The notes: a model not told the origin generated them from the sequence alone. A stretch of 46,312 nt of DNA from UBA3537 sp965657165 (GCA_965657165.1 CBFHNG010000006.1:1-46312); one strand, 5' to 3'. Shown: positions 17,444 through 26,400, counted from the stretch's first letter. A program made the numbers and translations.

Positions 17444-18647
17444 GAATTCGATTTATAAGTTCATTTATGATATCTGAAGCGACTTCAGATTTTGATTTTA
17501 AGGGGTAATTTTTTTGATTTAAATCTTTATCAATAATTGAGATTTTGTTTGTGGATCCACCAAAACCTGCGCCTTCATCGTTCAACGAATTTAGCACAAT
17601 TAAATCTAAATTTTTAGCTTTCAGCTTTTTTATTGCATTTGCAACTTCATTTTCAGTTTCTAATGCAAAGCCTATAAGGATTTGATTTTTCTTTTTTTCT
17701 CCCAATGAGGCCAAAATATCTTCTGTCTTTTCAAGCTCTAAAGTTAGCGATGCTGCTTTCTTTTTAATTTTGGAAAGTGCAGGAAATTTAGGTCTGTAAT
17801 CTGCAACTGCAGCAGATAAAATTGCGGCATCAACGGCATCAAAATTTTGATGAGCGACATCATACATATCTCTTGCGCTGGTGATGGAAATGGTATGTAT
17901 AGAGTCGTCATGTGCTTTGTAGTGTGTAGGACCAGTGATGAGAATGACCTCGGCTCCTAACTGTGCGGCATTGTTTGCAATTTCAAAGCCCATACGGCCC
18001 GAAGAATGATTACCAATATAGCGCACTGGATCAATGGCTTCATGAGTTGGCCCTGCGGTAACAAGTATTTTTTTTCCATGCAATGGCAATCCCTCTAGCA
18101 GATGTTGTTCAATAGTTTCAACAATTGATTCTGGCTCTGCCATACGCCCCATACCTACAAGTCCACTAGCCAATTCTCCAAAAGTTGATGGAACTAATAT
18201 ATTGCCATGAGATTGAAGCGTTTCTATTGATTTTTGTGTGGTAGGATGTTTGTACATATCCAAGTCCATTGCTGGTGCAAAATACACAGGGCATTTTGCT
18301 GAAAGATATGTCGCAATTAGAAAATTATCGCTGTTTCCAGAGGCCATTTTGGATAGTGTATTGGCCGTAGCTGGTGCTATCACAAACAAATCGGCCCAAA
18401 GGCCAAGTTCAACATGGTTGTTCCAAACTGCATTATCATCTTCTTCATCGGTAAAATCAGTTAAAACAGGATGATTTGAAAGTGTTGAGAGTGTAAGCGG
18501 AGTTATAAATTCTTTTGAAGATGGTGTCATAATAACACGAACTTCTGCACCTGCTTTTACAAACAAACGAACAAGAAAAGCAGTTTTGTACGCAGCTATA
18601 CCAGCACTGATGCCAAGGAGTATATGTTTGCCACGTAGAATAGACAT
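17436..18647 (-). CDS. coaBC: Bifunctional phosphopantothenoylcysteine decarboxylase/phosphopantothenate-cysteine ligase
   Basis: A 403-residue fusion enzyme of coenzyme A synthesis. The N-terminal CoaC half (about 1-180) is a flavoprotein decarboxylase with KHILLGISAGIAAYK, APATANTLSKMASG and PAMDLDMY. The C-terminal CoaB half (about 187-400) joins cysteine to 4'-phosphopantothenate and shows GPTHEAIDPVRYIGN, SSGRMG and SAAVADYRPK. It converts 4'-phosphopantothenate to 4'-phosphopantetheine in two steps. Length is typical. It lies 10 bases after rpoZ and overlaps porD by 8 bases. Confidence 0.97.
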   Translation of the reverse strand: MSILRGKHILLGISAGIAAYKTAFLVRLFVKAGAEVRVIMTPSSKEFITPLTLSTLSNHPVLTDFTDEEDDNAVWNNHVELGLWADLFVIAPATANTLSKMASGNSDNFLIATYLSAKCPVYFAPAMDLDMYKHPTTQKSIETLQSHGNILVPSTFGELASGLVGMGRMAEPESIVETIEQHLLEGLPLHGKKILVTAGPTHEAIDPVRYIGNHSSGRMGFEIANNAAQLGAEVILITGPTHYKAHDDSIHTISITSARDMYDVAHQNFDAVDAAILSAAVADYRPKFPALSKIKKKAASLTLELEKTEDILASLGEKKKNQILIGFALETENEVANAIKKLKAKNLDLIVLNSLNDEGAGFGGSTNKISIIDKDLNQKNYPLKSKSEVASDIINELINRIHA

Positions 18648-18657
18648 AACTAAAGTC

Positions 18658-18981
18658 TTAGGACTCGTCAGAGGTTTTTCTGTGGTGAATTTTCCCTTCT
18701 AACCATTCCTGAACAGCTAGTGCATGTGGCTTTGGCAAACGCTCGTAGAACTTAGAAACTTCTATTTGTTCTTTGTTTTCAAATACTTCTTCTAAGCTAT
18801 CATTATACGTTGCAAACTCTTCAAGCTTGTCAATCAATTCTTTGCGGATATCAGTATTGATTTGCTCAGCACGTCTTGATATTACAGAAATAGCTTCGTA
18901 AATATTCTCAGTTGGTGCATCAATCTCATTGCGATTGTAGGTCACTGAAGTTGATGGTGCTTTTACTTTTTTTAAATCCAT
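18658..18981 (-). CDS. rpoZ: RNA polymerase omega subunit
   Basis: A 107-residue Bacteroidota-type omega subunit, which assists assembly of RNA polymerase by binding the beta' subunit. The segment NIYEAISVISRRAEQIN matches the omega core helix. The C-terminal half, with KPHALAVQEWLEGKI, is the phylum-specific extension. It follows bamD by 5 bases and precedes coaBC, the usual order in Bacteroidota (rpoZ beside coaBC). No signal peptide or membrane helix is present. Confidence 0.92.
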   Translation of the reverse strand: MDLKKVKAPSTSVTYNRNEIDAPTENIYEAISVISRRAEQINTDIRKELIDKLEEFATYNDSLEEVFENKEQIEVSKFYERLPKPHALAVQEWLEGKIHHRKTSDES

Positions 18982-18986
18982 TTGTA

Positions 18987-19799
18987 TTAACTTTTTGGTG
19001 TTAAATTATTTTTTATGTCTTCCAATTCTTCGAACATTGACTCTGTTTGGTCTAAATATTTTGTTTGTGGAAAAAAGCGTTTCAAATTTTTATAAAATGA
19101 AAATGCTTTTTCTGTACGTTCTTTTTGCTTCCAAGGCACACTATTGACTGCTAGCTGAAATGCCGAATCAAATTTGTAAAACAAAACATCTTCTTTGTAT
19201 TTGGTGCCAGGAAATTTTTCTAAAAAATTATCAAATGCTGTAATGGCTGAATTATAATCTCTGTGAAAAGGCCCAGTGGTGTGGTATTGTAACGCAATTT
19301 CATAGGCTTTTTTTTCAATTTTTGCATCTAATTCTTGTACCAATGTATTGGCTTCATCAAAATATTCGGAATCTGGATAACGATTGATAAATTCTTGAAG
19401 TTTTTCAATAGCATCTAACGTTTCCGTTTGATCTTTTGAATATGGTGGTGAAATTTGATAATAACTTTTTGCGGCTAAAAATGCGATTTCAGACACGCGC
19501 TCACTTTTTGGATAGGCCTCTACAAAACGTTCCATGCGATAGTTTGCAGACATGTAATCTCTAGTCTCGTAAAACGCTTTTGAATGCATGTACATTAACT
19601 TTTCTGCTTGAGGTTTTCCCCTGTATTTAGGGACAATTTGTAAAAATAGACGATTGGCTTTTTCATATTTACCAGCCTCATATAATTCTGTCCCAAATTT
19701 GTATTTTTCTGCAACGTCTTCTTCTTTCAATACACGCTGAAATTCGCTGCATGATGCAAAAAAGACAAGAACTAGAACTAAAGATACTATTTTTTTCAT
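18987..19799 (-). CDS. bamD: Outer membrane protein assembly lipoprotein BamD
   Basis: A 270-residue lipoprotein of the BAM complex, which inserts beta-barrel proteins into the outer membrane. The signal peptide ends in a lipobox with the acylated cysteine at 17 (FFASCSEFQ). About five TPR-like repeats follow, with YKFGTELYEAGKYEKANRLF, DYMSANYRMERFVEAYPKSE and NSAITAFDNFLEKFPGTKYK. Length agrees with BamD (YfiO). It heads the bamD-rpoZ-coaBC-porD-recN operon, with a TATTTTTG promoter box 18 bases upstream. Confidence 0.95.
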   Translation of the reverse strand: MKKIVSLVLVLVFFASCSEFQRVLKEEDVAEKYKFGTELYEAGKYEKANRLFLQIVPKYRGKPQAEKLMYMHSKAFYETRDYMSANYRMERFVEAYPKSERVSEIAFLAAKSYYQISPPYSKDQTETLDAIEKLQEFINRYPDSEYFDEANTLVQELDAKIEKKAYEIALQYHTTGPFHRDYNSAITAFDNFLEKFPGTKYKEDVLFYKFDSAFQLAVNSVPWKQKERTEKAFSFYKNLKRFFPQTKYLDQTESMFEELEDIKNNLTPKS

Positions 19800-19816
19800 A
19801 TTTCAAAAATGGGTTG

Positions 19817-19824
19817 CAAAAATA
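19817..19824 (-). promoter_or_regulatory. -7 promoter element of the bamD operon
   Basis: TATTTTTG on the minus strand fits TAnnTTTG and lies 18 bases before the bamD ATG, giving a leader of about 14 bases. No -33 TTG is evident. Confidence 0.45.
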
Positions 19825-19837
19825 CATTTTTTAAACG

Positions 19838-19859
19838 GATAATAAAAACATTTATTATC
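19838..19859 (-). terminator. AT-rich hairpin after dapA
   Basis: A perfect 9-bp stem (GATAATAAA with TTTATTATC) around a four-base loop, starting 25 bases past the dapA stop. The stem is AT-rich with only two GC pairs, and the following T run is broken, so it may be a weak terminator or an operator-like palindrome just upstream of the bamD promoter box. Confidence 0.4.
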
Positions 19860-19883
19860 TGTACAACGAGATCTGATTATTTT

Positions 19884-20759
19884 TTATAATAGAGCCAATG
19901 CTTCTTTTATTTTAGATTTTAAAGCATCTGTTGCAGCCACCAAAGGTAAACGAACAGTATCGTTACACAAACCAAGCTGTTGTAAAACTGATTTTATCCC
20001 TGCTGGATTATTTTCTTCAAAAATGAGATTTATAAGCGGCATCACTTTTTTTTCTAATGCTTTTGAAGTTGAACGATCGCCCTCCAATCCTTTGTGAATC
20101 ATTGTTGAAAATAACTCAGGTAGAGCCTGTCCTATAACGGAAATTACGCCCGAACCGCCTTGTAAAACAACATCACACACCAAATCGTCATCACCTGAAA
20201 TGACAAGAAAATCTTCTGGTTTATTTTTTAGAAGTGTTTTGTATTGTTCTGGATTATTTCCAGCTTCTTTGATGGCAACTATATTTTCAAAATCTCGAGC
20301 AAGACGTAAACTTGTTTCGGGTTCCATATTTTTAGCGGTCCTCCCTGGAACATTATACAAAATGATGGGTTTTGAAGAGGCTTCAGCAACGGCTTTAAAA
20401 TGCTGATACAAGCCTTCTTGGGTAGGTTTACTATAGTATGGCGCCACCGATAAAACAGCAACAAAAGGGGAGAGATCAGTGGTTTTTAGTTCTTCTACAA
20501 CTGCAGCGGTATTGTTTCCTCCAATTCCAATAACTAATGGCAGTCGGCCACCATTAACTTTTGTGATGGTTTGAATAATTGCCTTTTTTTCTTCTTTTGT
20601 TATGGTTACACTTTCTCCAGTAGTTCCACTGATAACAAGATAATCTGTACCATTATCAATATTAAACTCTACAACTTTTGCTAGTGCTTCGTGATCAACA
20701 CTCAAATCACTTTTGAATGGTGTAACTAAGGCAACTCCCATACCTAATAATGTATTCAT
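19884..20759 (-). CDS. dapA: 4-hydroxy-tetrahydrodipicolinate synthase
   Basis: A 291-residue (beta/alpha)8 aldolase that condenses pyruvate with aspartate semialdehyde, the entry step to lysine and diaminopimelate. The Schiff-base lysine is K164 in VAIKEAG, with Y135 in IILYNVPGRT and the threonine pair in SGTTGE (46-47) completing the active site. Length is typical. It lies directly after a DUF6913 gene with no gap, so the two are cotranscribed. The later pathway gene dapF is at 33057-33842. Confidence 0.97.
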   Translation of the reverse strand: MNTLLGMGVALVTPFKSDLSVDHEALAKVVEFNIDNGTDYLVISGTTGESVTITKEEKKAIIQTITKVNGGRLPLVIGIGGNNTAAVVEELKTTDLSPFVAVLSVAPYYSKPTQEGLYQHFKAVAEASSKPIILYNVPGRTAKNMEPETSLRLARDFENIVAIKEAGNNPEQYKTLLKNKPEDFLVISGDDDLVCDVVLQGGSGVISVIGQALPELFSTMIHKGLEGDRSTSKALEKKVMPLINLIFEENNPAGIKSVLQQLGLCNDTVRLPLVAATDALKSKIKEALALL

Positions 20760-21278
20760 TTAAATTTTATTTAGGGTTTTTAAATATTTTATTAGTTCTG
20801 TTTTAAAAGTATCAACATCCTTTGTTGAAACGTCAATAATCAAATCATGCAAACGTTCATCTTCATCTGAAATACCAACTTTAAATTTTGCTTTTGACAT
20901 TGCTGTAACAATCTTTAACTCATAACGATTGGGTTTATAATAACTAATCAATAAATCAAAAGATTGATCTACAAATTCGGTAACCTCGTTGCTTTTGCAA
21001 TGACCTAGCCAATCGAAATCTGTTTTGGTATAGGAGGCGTCCCAACTGTTTGGTTGGTTGTTTTCTTTTTCATAAAAAACAATAAAACGCAATCTATTGT
21101 CGTTCAATCCCAAATCTGTAAAAAGCATTCTAAAGTAATCATAATCTACAAACTGATCATAATTGAATAAAACCCCAACCGTTTTTATCTTTTCAGATGA
21201 AAATTGCTTTGAACGCGCCTCTAATACAGTGGTCAAAAATTTTTCAGACGATATTGTTTTTATACGTTTAAAAAACAT
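20760..21278 (-). CDS. DUF6913 family protein
   Basis: A 172-residue soluble protein without signal peptide or membrane helix. I recognise it as the DUF6913-type protein that commonly precedes dapA in flavobacteria. Features that can be seen are KTVGVLFNYDQFVDYDYF near residues 37-54, FDLLISYYKPNRYELKIVT near 108-126, and a C-terminal FKTELIKYLKTL. No known catalytic motif is visible. Its TAA directly abuts the dapA ATG, so it is probably translationally coupled to dapA. Function is unknown. Confidence 0.8.
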   Translation of the reverse strand: MFFKRIKTISSEKFLTTVLEARSKQFSSEKIKTVGVLFNYDQFVDYDYFRMLFTDLGLNDNRLRFIVFYEKENNQPNSWDASYTKTDFDWLGHCKSNEVTEFVDQSFDLLISYYKPNRYELKIVTAMSKAKFKVGISDEDERLHDLIIDVSTKDVDTFKTELIKYLKTLNKI

Positions 21279-21296
21279 GTATTTTTAGAATCTATA

Positions 21297-21304
21297 CAAA
21301 GTTA
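21297..21304 (-). promoter_or_regulatory. -7 promoter element of the DUF6913-dapA operon
   Basis: TAACTTTG on the minus strand fits TAnnTTTG and lies 18 bases before the DUF6913 ATG. The 32-base space to the divergent nucleotidase gene must hold both promoters. Confidence 0.45.
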
Positions 21305-21310
21305 ATACAA

Positions 21311-22066
21311 ATGGCGCTTAAATACGTTAAATTTATTGCTCTAATTTTAGGGTTTTTATCTTGCAATGAAGCAATAACAACCCAAAGCACCGATAGTCAG
21401 CGCTTAACCATTGACAACAATTTAAAATCCAATACAGAAATTGATAGTGTTATCCGTCCCTACAGAACACGACTAGAGGTATCTATGAATGAAGTTTTAA
21501 GTTATTCGGATAATGAATACAAAAAAACAGATGGAGCATTAAACACAGGCATTGGAAACCTTATGGCCGATGCTGTTTTTAGACAGTCTGCACCTATTTT
21601 AAAAAAACGTTATAATTTGGATTTAGATCTCGTTTTATTAAATCATGGTGGGATTCGAGCACCGCTTCCAAAAGGACCAATTTTTACCAAAACTGCATTT
21701 AATATCATGCCTTTTGAGAACAAAGTGGTGGTGGCGCAAATGAAAGGAAAAGTAGTGATGGAACTTGTAAATTATCTAATAAAAGCTAAACGTGCTCATC
21801 CAATTTCTGGAATGACACTGCATATTACCAAAAAAGGAAAGGTCAAAAAACTTGAAGTTCAAGGAAAAACTATTGACCTCAACAAAATTTATTATGTGGC
21901 CACAAGTGATTACCTTTATAATGGTGGAGACCGTATGGAATTTTTTAAAAAAAGTAAAACCGTTTTTGATTTAGACTATAAAATAAGGGCCATTTTGATT
22001 GATTATTTTTCCGCTCAAGACACTTTAAACCCAAAGCGCGATCAGCGTTTTATTTACACCAATTAA
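21311..22066 (+). CDS. 5'-nucleotidase, C-terminal (substrate-binding) domain as a separate lipoprotein
   Basis: A 251-residue protein that corresponds to the C-terminal domain of the UshA/5'-nucleotidase family, which binds the nucleotide base. It begins with a lipoprotein signal whose lipobox cysteine is C18 (GFLSCNEA). Family segments are TGIGNLMADAVF, VLLNHGGIRAPLPKGPI, FNIMPFENKVVVAQMKG and the YYVATSDYLYNGGD loop. It lacks the metallophosphatase domain, which is encoded by the next gene 5 bases downstream. The two presumably form one periplasmic enzyme in two chains. Length fits one complete domain, so this is not a fragment of a broken gene. Confidence 0.88.
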   Translation: MALKYVKFIALILGFLSCNEAITTQSTDSQRLTIDNNLKSNTEIDSVIRPYRTRLEVSMNEVLSYSDNEYKKTDGALNTGIGNLMADAVFRQSAPILKKRYNLDLDLVLLNHGGIRAPLPKGPIFTKTAFNIMPFENKVVVAQMKGKVVMELVNYLIKAKRAHPISGMTLHITKKGKVKKLEVQGKTIDLNKIYYVATSDYLYNGGDRMEFFKKSKTVFDLDYKIRAILIDYFSAQDTLNPKRDQRFIYTN

Positions 22067-22071
22067 TAGAA

Positions 22072-22977
22072 ATGAAAAGACGCACTTTTATAAAAAACAC
22101 TGCAGCTTCTGCAACGCTTTTATCTTTGGGTGGGATGGGGCTTTCATGCGACAAACAAAACGCAAAGAAAATTACTATTCTACACACCAATGATGTGCAT
22201 AGCCATATTGACCCTTTTGGCCCAAACGATGGAAGAAATGCCAATAAAGGTGGGGTATCAAGAAGGGCAACACTCATTCAAAAACTCCGAAAAGAAAATC
22301 CAAATACACTTTTGCTAGACGCAGGCGATATTTTTCAAGGTACCCCCTATTTCAATTTTTATGGTGGTGAATTAGAGTTTAAACTGATGAGTATTTTGGA
22401 TTATGATCTTGCAACCATTGGAAATCATGATTTTGATAATGGCATTGATGGACTTTTTGCACAATTGCCACATGCCAAATTTGATTTTGTTTCGGCCAAT
22501 TATGATTTTAAAAATACAGTGCTTGATACCCATGTCAAACCCTATAAAATTTTTTATAAAGGGGGTGTAAAAATTGGTGTTTTTGGGCTTGGTATAGAGC
22601 TTCAAGGCCTTGTTAATAATGATGCATATAAAGAAACAAAATACCTTAGCCCCACCGAAATTGCTCAAGACATGAGTCGTATTCTTAAAACTAATGAGCA
22701 ATGTGATCTTGTGATTTGTTTGTCGCATTTGGGTTACGAATACAAAAGCAAACAAAAAGTTTCTGACCGTAGTTTGGCGCGCAAAACAAAAGATATTGAC
22801 CTTATCATTGGTGGCCATACCCATACCTTTTTGGATACCCCTACTGTAGAAACCAATGCCGCTGGTAAATCTGTTCTTGTTAATCAAGTAGGCTGCTATG
22901 GGCTATACCTTGGTAAAGTGGATTTTTATTTGGACGCCAAGGACAAATACTTTAGAAGTCGTGCGTTAAGGATTTAA
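22072..22977 (+). CDS. 5'-nucleotidase, N-terminal metallophosphatase domain as a separate protein
   Basis: A 301-residue calcineurin-like metallophosphatase that matches the N-terminal catalytic domain of 5'-nucleotidases. Metal-binding motifs are ILHTNDVHSH, LLDAGDIFQG, TIGNHDFDNG, LSHLGYE and IGGHTHTF. The N-terminus has a twin-arginine motif (MKRRTFIKN) and a lipobox-like cysteine near residue 26, so it is exported folded through Tat and possibly lipidated. It partners with the substrate-binding protein encoded just before it. Its TAA overlaps the ligA stop on the other strand in a shared TTAA (22974-22977). Confidence 0.92.
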   Translation: MKRRTFIKNTAASATLLSLGGMGLSCDKQNAKKITILHTNDVHSHIDPFGPNDGRNANKGGVSRRATLIQKLRKENPNTLLLDAGDIFQGTPYFNFYGGELEFKLMSILDYDLATIGNHDFDNGIDGLFAQLPHAKFDFVSANYDFKNTVLDTHVKPYKIFYKGGVKIGVFGLGIELQGLVNNDAYKETKYLSPTEIAQDMSRILKTNEQCDLVICLSHLGYEYKSKQKVSDRSLARKTKDIDLIIGGHTHTFLDTPTVETNAAGKSVLVNQVGCYGLYLGKVDFYLDAKDKYFRSRALRI

Positions 22978-24965
22978 AGTTTTTTCAAAAACTCTTGTTC
23001 TGTTAAGATAGGGATATTTAATTGTTCTGCTTTTTGGCGTTTGCTAGGGCCCATATTGGCCCCTGCAACCAAATAAGTTGTTTTGGCAGAAATAGAACTT
23101 ATCACTTTGCCACCGTTGGCTTCAATAAGTGCTTTAAGTTCGTTACGGGAAATGCCTTCAAAAACCCCAGAAACGACAATACGGTCGCCCGCCAAAAGTG
23201 TGGTTTGGTTGGCCATTGCTTCTTCAGACAGTTGGAGTTGTAGTCCATAACTCACCAATCGAGAGACCAAACGTATACTATTTTCATCTCTAAAAAAAGC
23301 ATAAACGCTTTCGGCAATTTTTATTCCAATTTCGTCCACTGCTTCAAGTTCTTCAACACTGGCTTCAGAAAGTGCACCCACATTTTTGTAGTGTTTTGCT
23401 AAAGTTTTGGCTACTGTTTCTCCAACATAGCGAATTCCCAATCCAAAAAGTACACGTTCAAAAGGAATTTGCTTGGAGTTTTCTATACCTTGCATTAAAT
23501 TTTCGGCACTTTTTTGTGCCATTCGTTCCAATGGTAAAACGTCTTCAATTTTTAAGATATATAAATCAGCAGCATCTTTTATAAGTCCAGCATTGACCAA
23601 CAAGGCTACGGTTTCGCCGCCCAATCCTTCAATATCGAGTGCTTTTCGAGAAATATAGTGCTGAATCCGACCAATAATTTGAGGCGGGCAGCCCTCTGCG
23701 TTGGTACAATAATGTTGTGCCTCACCCTCTGTTCTTATAAGTGATGTTTGGCATTCTGGACATTCAGAAATATAGGTTGTTGGTATGGAGTTCGTTGGAC
23801 GTTTTGAAAGATCAACACCCATTATTTTTGGTATGATTTCTCCGCCTTTTTCCACAAAAACAGTATCGCCCAGACGGACATCCAATTTTGCAATTTGATC
23901 GGCATTATGCAAAGATGCTCGCTTTACGATTGTTCCTGCCAATTCTACGGGTTGTAGGTTTGCAACAGGTGTAATTGCACCGGTTCGTCCTACCTGATAC
24001 GAAATGTGGTTCAGTAGTGTAGAAACTTGCTCTGCTTTAAATTTATAGGCCATGGCCCAACGTGGTGCTTTGGCGGTATAGCCCAATTCTGCTTGTTGTT
24101 GTAAATCATTGACTTTGATAACAATACCATCTATTTCGTAAGGTAAATGATGGCGCGCAGAGTCCCAATGGTTTACAAACTCCAACACCTCATCAATAGA
24201 TTGTACACATTTCGCTTCCGTAGGGACTTTAAACCCCCACGACCGTGCTTTTTCTAAATTATCAAATTGAGAAGTTATTCCTGTATGATCACCAACAATA
24301 CTATACAAAAGACATTGTAGTGGACGTTTTGCAACTTCGCTGCTATCTTGTAATTTCAAACTTCCAGAGGCCGTATTTCTTGGATTTTTATAGGGTTCTT
24401 CACCCACTGCAATACGCTCTTTATTCATCGCGTCAAATCCTTTAAAAGGTAAAATAATTTCACCGCGAATTTCAAATTCTTTTGGGTAATTTCCTTGAAG
24501 TTTAAGGGGTACAGATTTAATCGTTTTTATGTTTGCTGTCACATCATCACCTTGTGTGCCATCGCCTCTTGTTAGGGCCTGAAAAAGTGTCCCATTTTTA
24601 TAGGTTATACTGATAGATGCGCCATCATATTTAAGCTCACATGTATACTGAATTGGACCATCTACCAATTTTTTTATTCGTGTTTCCCAATCCAATAAAT
24701 CTTCTTTAGAATACGAATTATCCAAAGAATACATACGTTGTGCATGAACTACCGTTTGAAAGTTTTTTGTGACTTCTCCTCCTACTCGAAGTGTTGGAGA
24801 ATTAGGATCATGCATTTCGGGATATTGCGCTTCCAAAGTTTGAAGTTGTTTTAACTTCATATCAAAATCAAAATCTGAAATTGTAGGATTGTCCAAAACA
24901 TAATAGTTATGGTTATGTTGACGAAGCTCCTTACGCAGTTGAATAATTAGTTCTTTATCAGTCAT
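22974..24965 (-). CDS. ligA: NAD-dependent DNA ligase
   Basis: A 663-residue LigA that seals nicks during replication and repair using NAD+. Domain Ia binds NAD (HNYYVLDNPTISDFDFD). The adenylated lysine is K112 in CELKYDGASI. The OB domain has YQVGRTGAITPVANL. A four-cysteine zinc finger (CPECQ through CTNAEGC, about 403-425) follows, then the HhH repeats and a C-terminal BRCT domain (about 590-663) with IVVSGVFEG. Length is standard. The gene stands alone on the minus strand, and its last codon overlaps the stop of the convergent nucleotidase. Confidence 0.98.
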   Translation of the reverse strand: MTDKELIIQLRKELRQHNHNYYVLDNPTISDFDFDMKLKQLQTLEAQYPEMHDPNSPTLRVGGEVTKNFQTVVHAQRMYSLDNSYSKEDLLDWETRIKKLVDGPIQYTCELKYDGASISITYKNGTLFQALTRGDGTQGDDVTANIKTIKSVPLKLQGNYPKEFEIRGEIILPFKGFDAMNKERIAVGEEPYKNPRNTASGSLKLQDSSEVAKRPLQCLLYSIVGDHTGITSQFDNLEKARSWGFKVPTEAKCVQSIDEVLEFVNHWDSARHHLPYEIDGIVIKVNDLQQQAELGYTAKAPRWAMAYKFKAEQVSTLLNHISYQVGRTGAITPVANLQPVELAGTIVKRASLHNADQIAKLDVRLGDTVFVEKGGEIIPKIMGVDLSKRPTNSIPTTYISECPECQTSLIRTEGEAQHYCTNAEGCPPQIIGRIQHYISRKALDIEGLGGETVALLVNAGLIKDAADLYILKIEDVLPLERMAQKSAENLMQGIENSKQIPFERVLFGLGIRYVGETVAKTLAKHYKNVGALSEASVEELEAVDEIGIKIAESVYAFFRDENSIRLVSRLVSYGLQLQLSEEAMANQTTLLAGDRIVVSGVFEGISRNELKALIEANGGKVISSISAKTTYLVAGANMGPSKRQKAEQLNIPILTEQEFLKKL

Positions 24966-25049
24966 TTAGATAAAAATACTTGATTTTTTTGGTGCTACTA
25001 AAATACTAAATTCAGTTAAGAAAAAGGTAAAATAGCATTCAAAAATAAC

Positions 25050-25892
25050 TTATTTTTTTTGTGCTTTTAGCATACGGATCTTTCCAAATGTATCTATTTT
25101 TAAAATTACATTTTGAAACGAAATCTTATCAAAAAGCGCTTTAGTTTCTGTTCCAAAAGCTTCGTTGAGTTCTGCAAAGCATAAGCCATTTTGAGAAAGA
25201 TTCTTTTGAGCAATTTCACATAATGCTTTATAAAAAACCAAAGGGGATGCATTGTCTACAAATAACGCCAAATGAGGTTCGTGTTTCAACACATTACCTT
25301 TCATTTGCTTTTGCTCTTTCTCTAACACATAAGGTGGGTTAGACACAATAATATCAAACTGTTGTGAGCTTTCCCACTGAATCATATTGGAGTTTATAAA
25401 ATTGATTTCTACATTATTTTTCTTTGCATTAAAACGTGCAATTTCTAGCGCTTCTGTACTAATATCAAGGGCAAAAACTTTAGCATTGGGGAGGTTTTTT
25501 GCCAAGGCAATTGAAATACAGCCAGAGCCTGTACCCAAATCCAAAATTTTAGGCGCATCTGTTTTACTAAAATATTCTAAAATCCACGCCACAAGTTCTT
25601 CTGTTTCGGGGCGAGGAATGAGTACTGCTGGAGTTACTAAAAATTCTAATCCAAAAAAATAAGCCCGTTCCAATATATATTGAATGGGTTCATGATTTTT
25701 TAAACGATTCAATGCTCCATTAAACCATTTATACTCAATTTCAGAAATCTTCTTTTCATAATTGAGAACTAATTGATGGGGCTGTAATTGAAGATATGCT
25801 TCGCACACCCTTTGAAAAAAAACGTGACGCTCCGATAATGGATAATAATCAAGTTCATTGATAAAATGTTTTTTCAGCTCCCTTAGTGTCAT
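25050..25892 (-). CDS. prmC: Peptide chain release factor N5-glutamine methyltransferase
   Basis: A 280-residue SAM-dependent methyltransferase that methylates the glutamine of the GGQ motif in release factors RF1 and RF2. Family marks are PVLIPRPETEELV, ILDLGTGSGCISIALA (SAM-binding motif I) and the catalytic VSNPPYV. I place the start at the ATG at 25892 (MTLREL), which overlaps the TGA of the upstream GNAT gene as ATGA; an in-frame upstream start at 25913 would lie inside that gene. The ATGA overlap points to translational coupling. Length is typical. Confidence 0.95.
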   Translation of the reverse strand: MTLRELKKHFINELDYYPLSERHVFFQRVCEAYLQLQPHQLVLNYEKKISEIEYKWFNGALNRLKNHEPIQYILERAYFFGLEFLVTPAVLIPRPETEELVAWILEYFSKTDAPKILDLGTGSGCISIALAKNLPNAKVFALDISTEALEIARFNAKKNNVEINFINSNMIQWESSQQFDIIVSNPPYVLEKEQKQMKGNVLKHEPHLALFVDNASPLVFYKALCEIAQKNLSQNGLCFAELNEAFGTETKALFDKISFQNVILKIDTFGKIRMLKAQKK

Positions 25893-26377
25893 TTTAATTC
25901 TTTTATCATCCATACACTACAGTTATGATGTCCCGTATTTCCTAAAGAGGTTTTAATTTCCAAAAATCCATTTCGTTTGTACAATTTGATGGCCGCTTGA
26001 AGCATAGGGATGGTTTCTAAATAACATGTTTTAAACCCAAAAGAGCGTGCTGCTTCCATACATCGGTCCATTAATTTTTGCCCCATCCCCAGACCACGCA
26101 TTTTGGGAGTACTGTACATTTTTTGAAGCTCGCAAACGTCTTGATCATAATTCTTTAGAGGCTTTATACCTGCTCCACCTATAATTTCTTCATCCATTTC
26201 TACCACAAAATATACAGAACGATCAGTATTGTAGGCCTCAAACATTTTTGATGTTTCAGGGTCTTCGTATGCTGTTCCTTCCAAAGGAATGTCCAATTCC
26301 AAAAAAGCGGATCTGATGACCGATTCAATTTGTATATTATCCTCTTTTTTGATTTCTCTAATTTGCATGTCTAACAT
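25889..26377 (-). CDS. GNAT-family N-acetyltransferase
   Basis: A 162-residue GNAT enzyme that transfers an acetyl group from acetyl-CoA to an unknown amine. The pyrophosphate-binding loop MRGLGMGQKLMDRCMEAA (about 94-111) and the C-terminal LYKRNGFLE are characteristic. The start at 26377 is an ATG; another ATG at 26368 (MQIREI) is equally good. It is translationally coupled to prmC, but GNAT substrates vary too much for the neighbour to decide the function. It is divergent from ribD, with a 72-base intergenic region. Confidence 0.88.
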   Translation of the reverse strand: MLDMQIREIKKEDNIQIESVIRSAFLELDIPLEGTAYEDPETSKMFEAYNTDRSVYFVVEMDEEIIGGAGIKPLKNYDQDVCELQKMYSTPKMRGLGMGQKLMDRCMEAARSFGFKTCYLETIPMLQAAIKLYKRNGFLEIKTSLGNTGHHNCSVWMIKELK

Positions 26378-26392
26378 CCCCGCAATTAATCT

Positions 26393-26400
26393 TATTTTTG
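26393..26400 (+). promoter_or_regulatory. -7 promoter element of ribD
   Basis: TATTTTTG fits TAnnTTTG and would start transcription near 26404, about 45 bases before the proposed ATT start of ribD. The leader is too short for an FMN riboswitch. No -33 TTG at the right distance is seen. Confidence 0.45.

Noticed and set aside
22372..22887. 171-residue open frame on the minus strand inside the metallophosphatase gene
   Set aside because: It lies wholly within a gene with intact motifs and shows no domain; it is a shadow frame.
21311..22977. Frameshifted single 5'-nucleotidase
   Set aside because: The domains are in the reverse order and each gene has its own signal peptide, start and stop.
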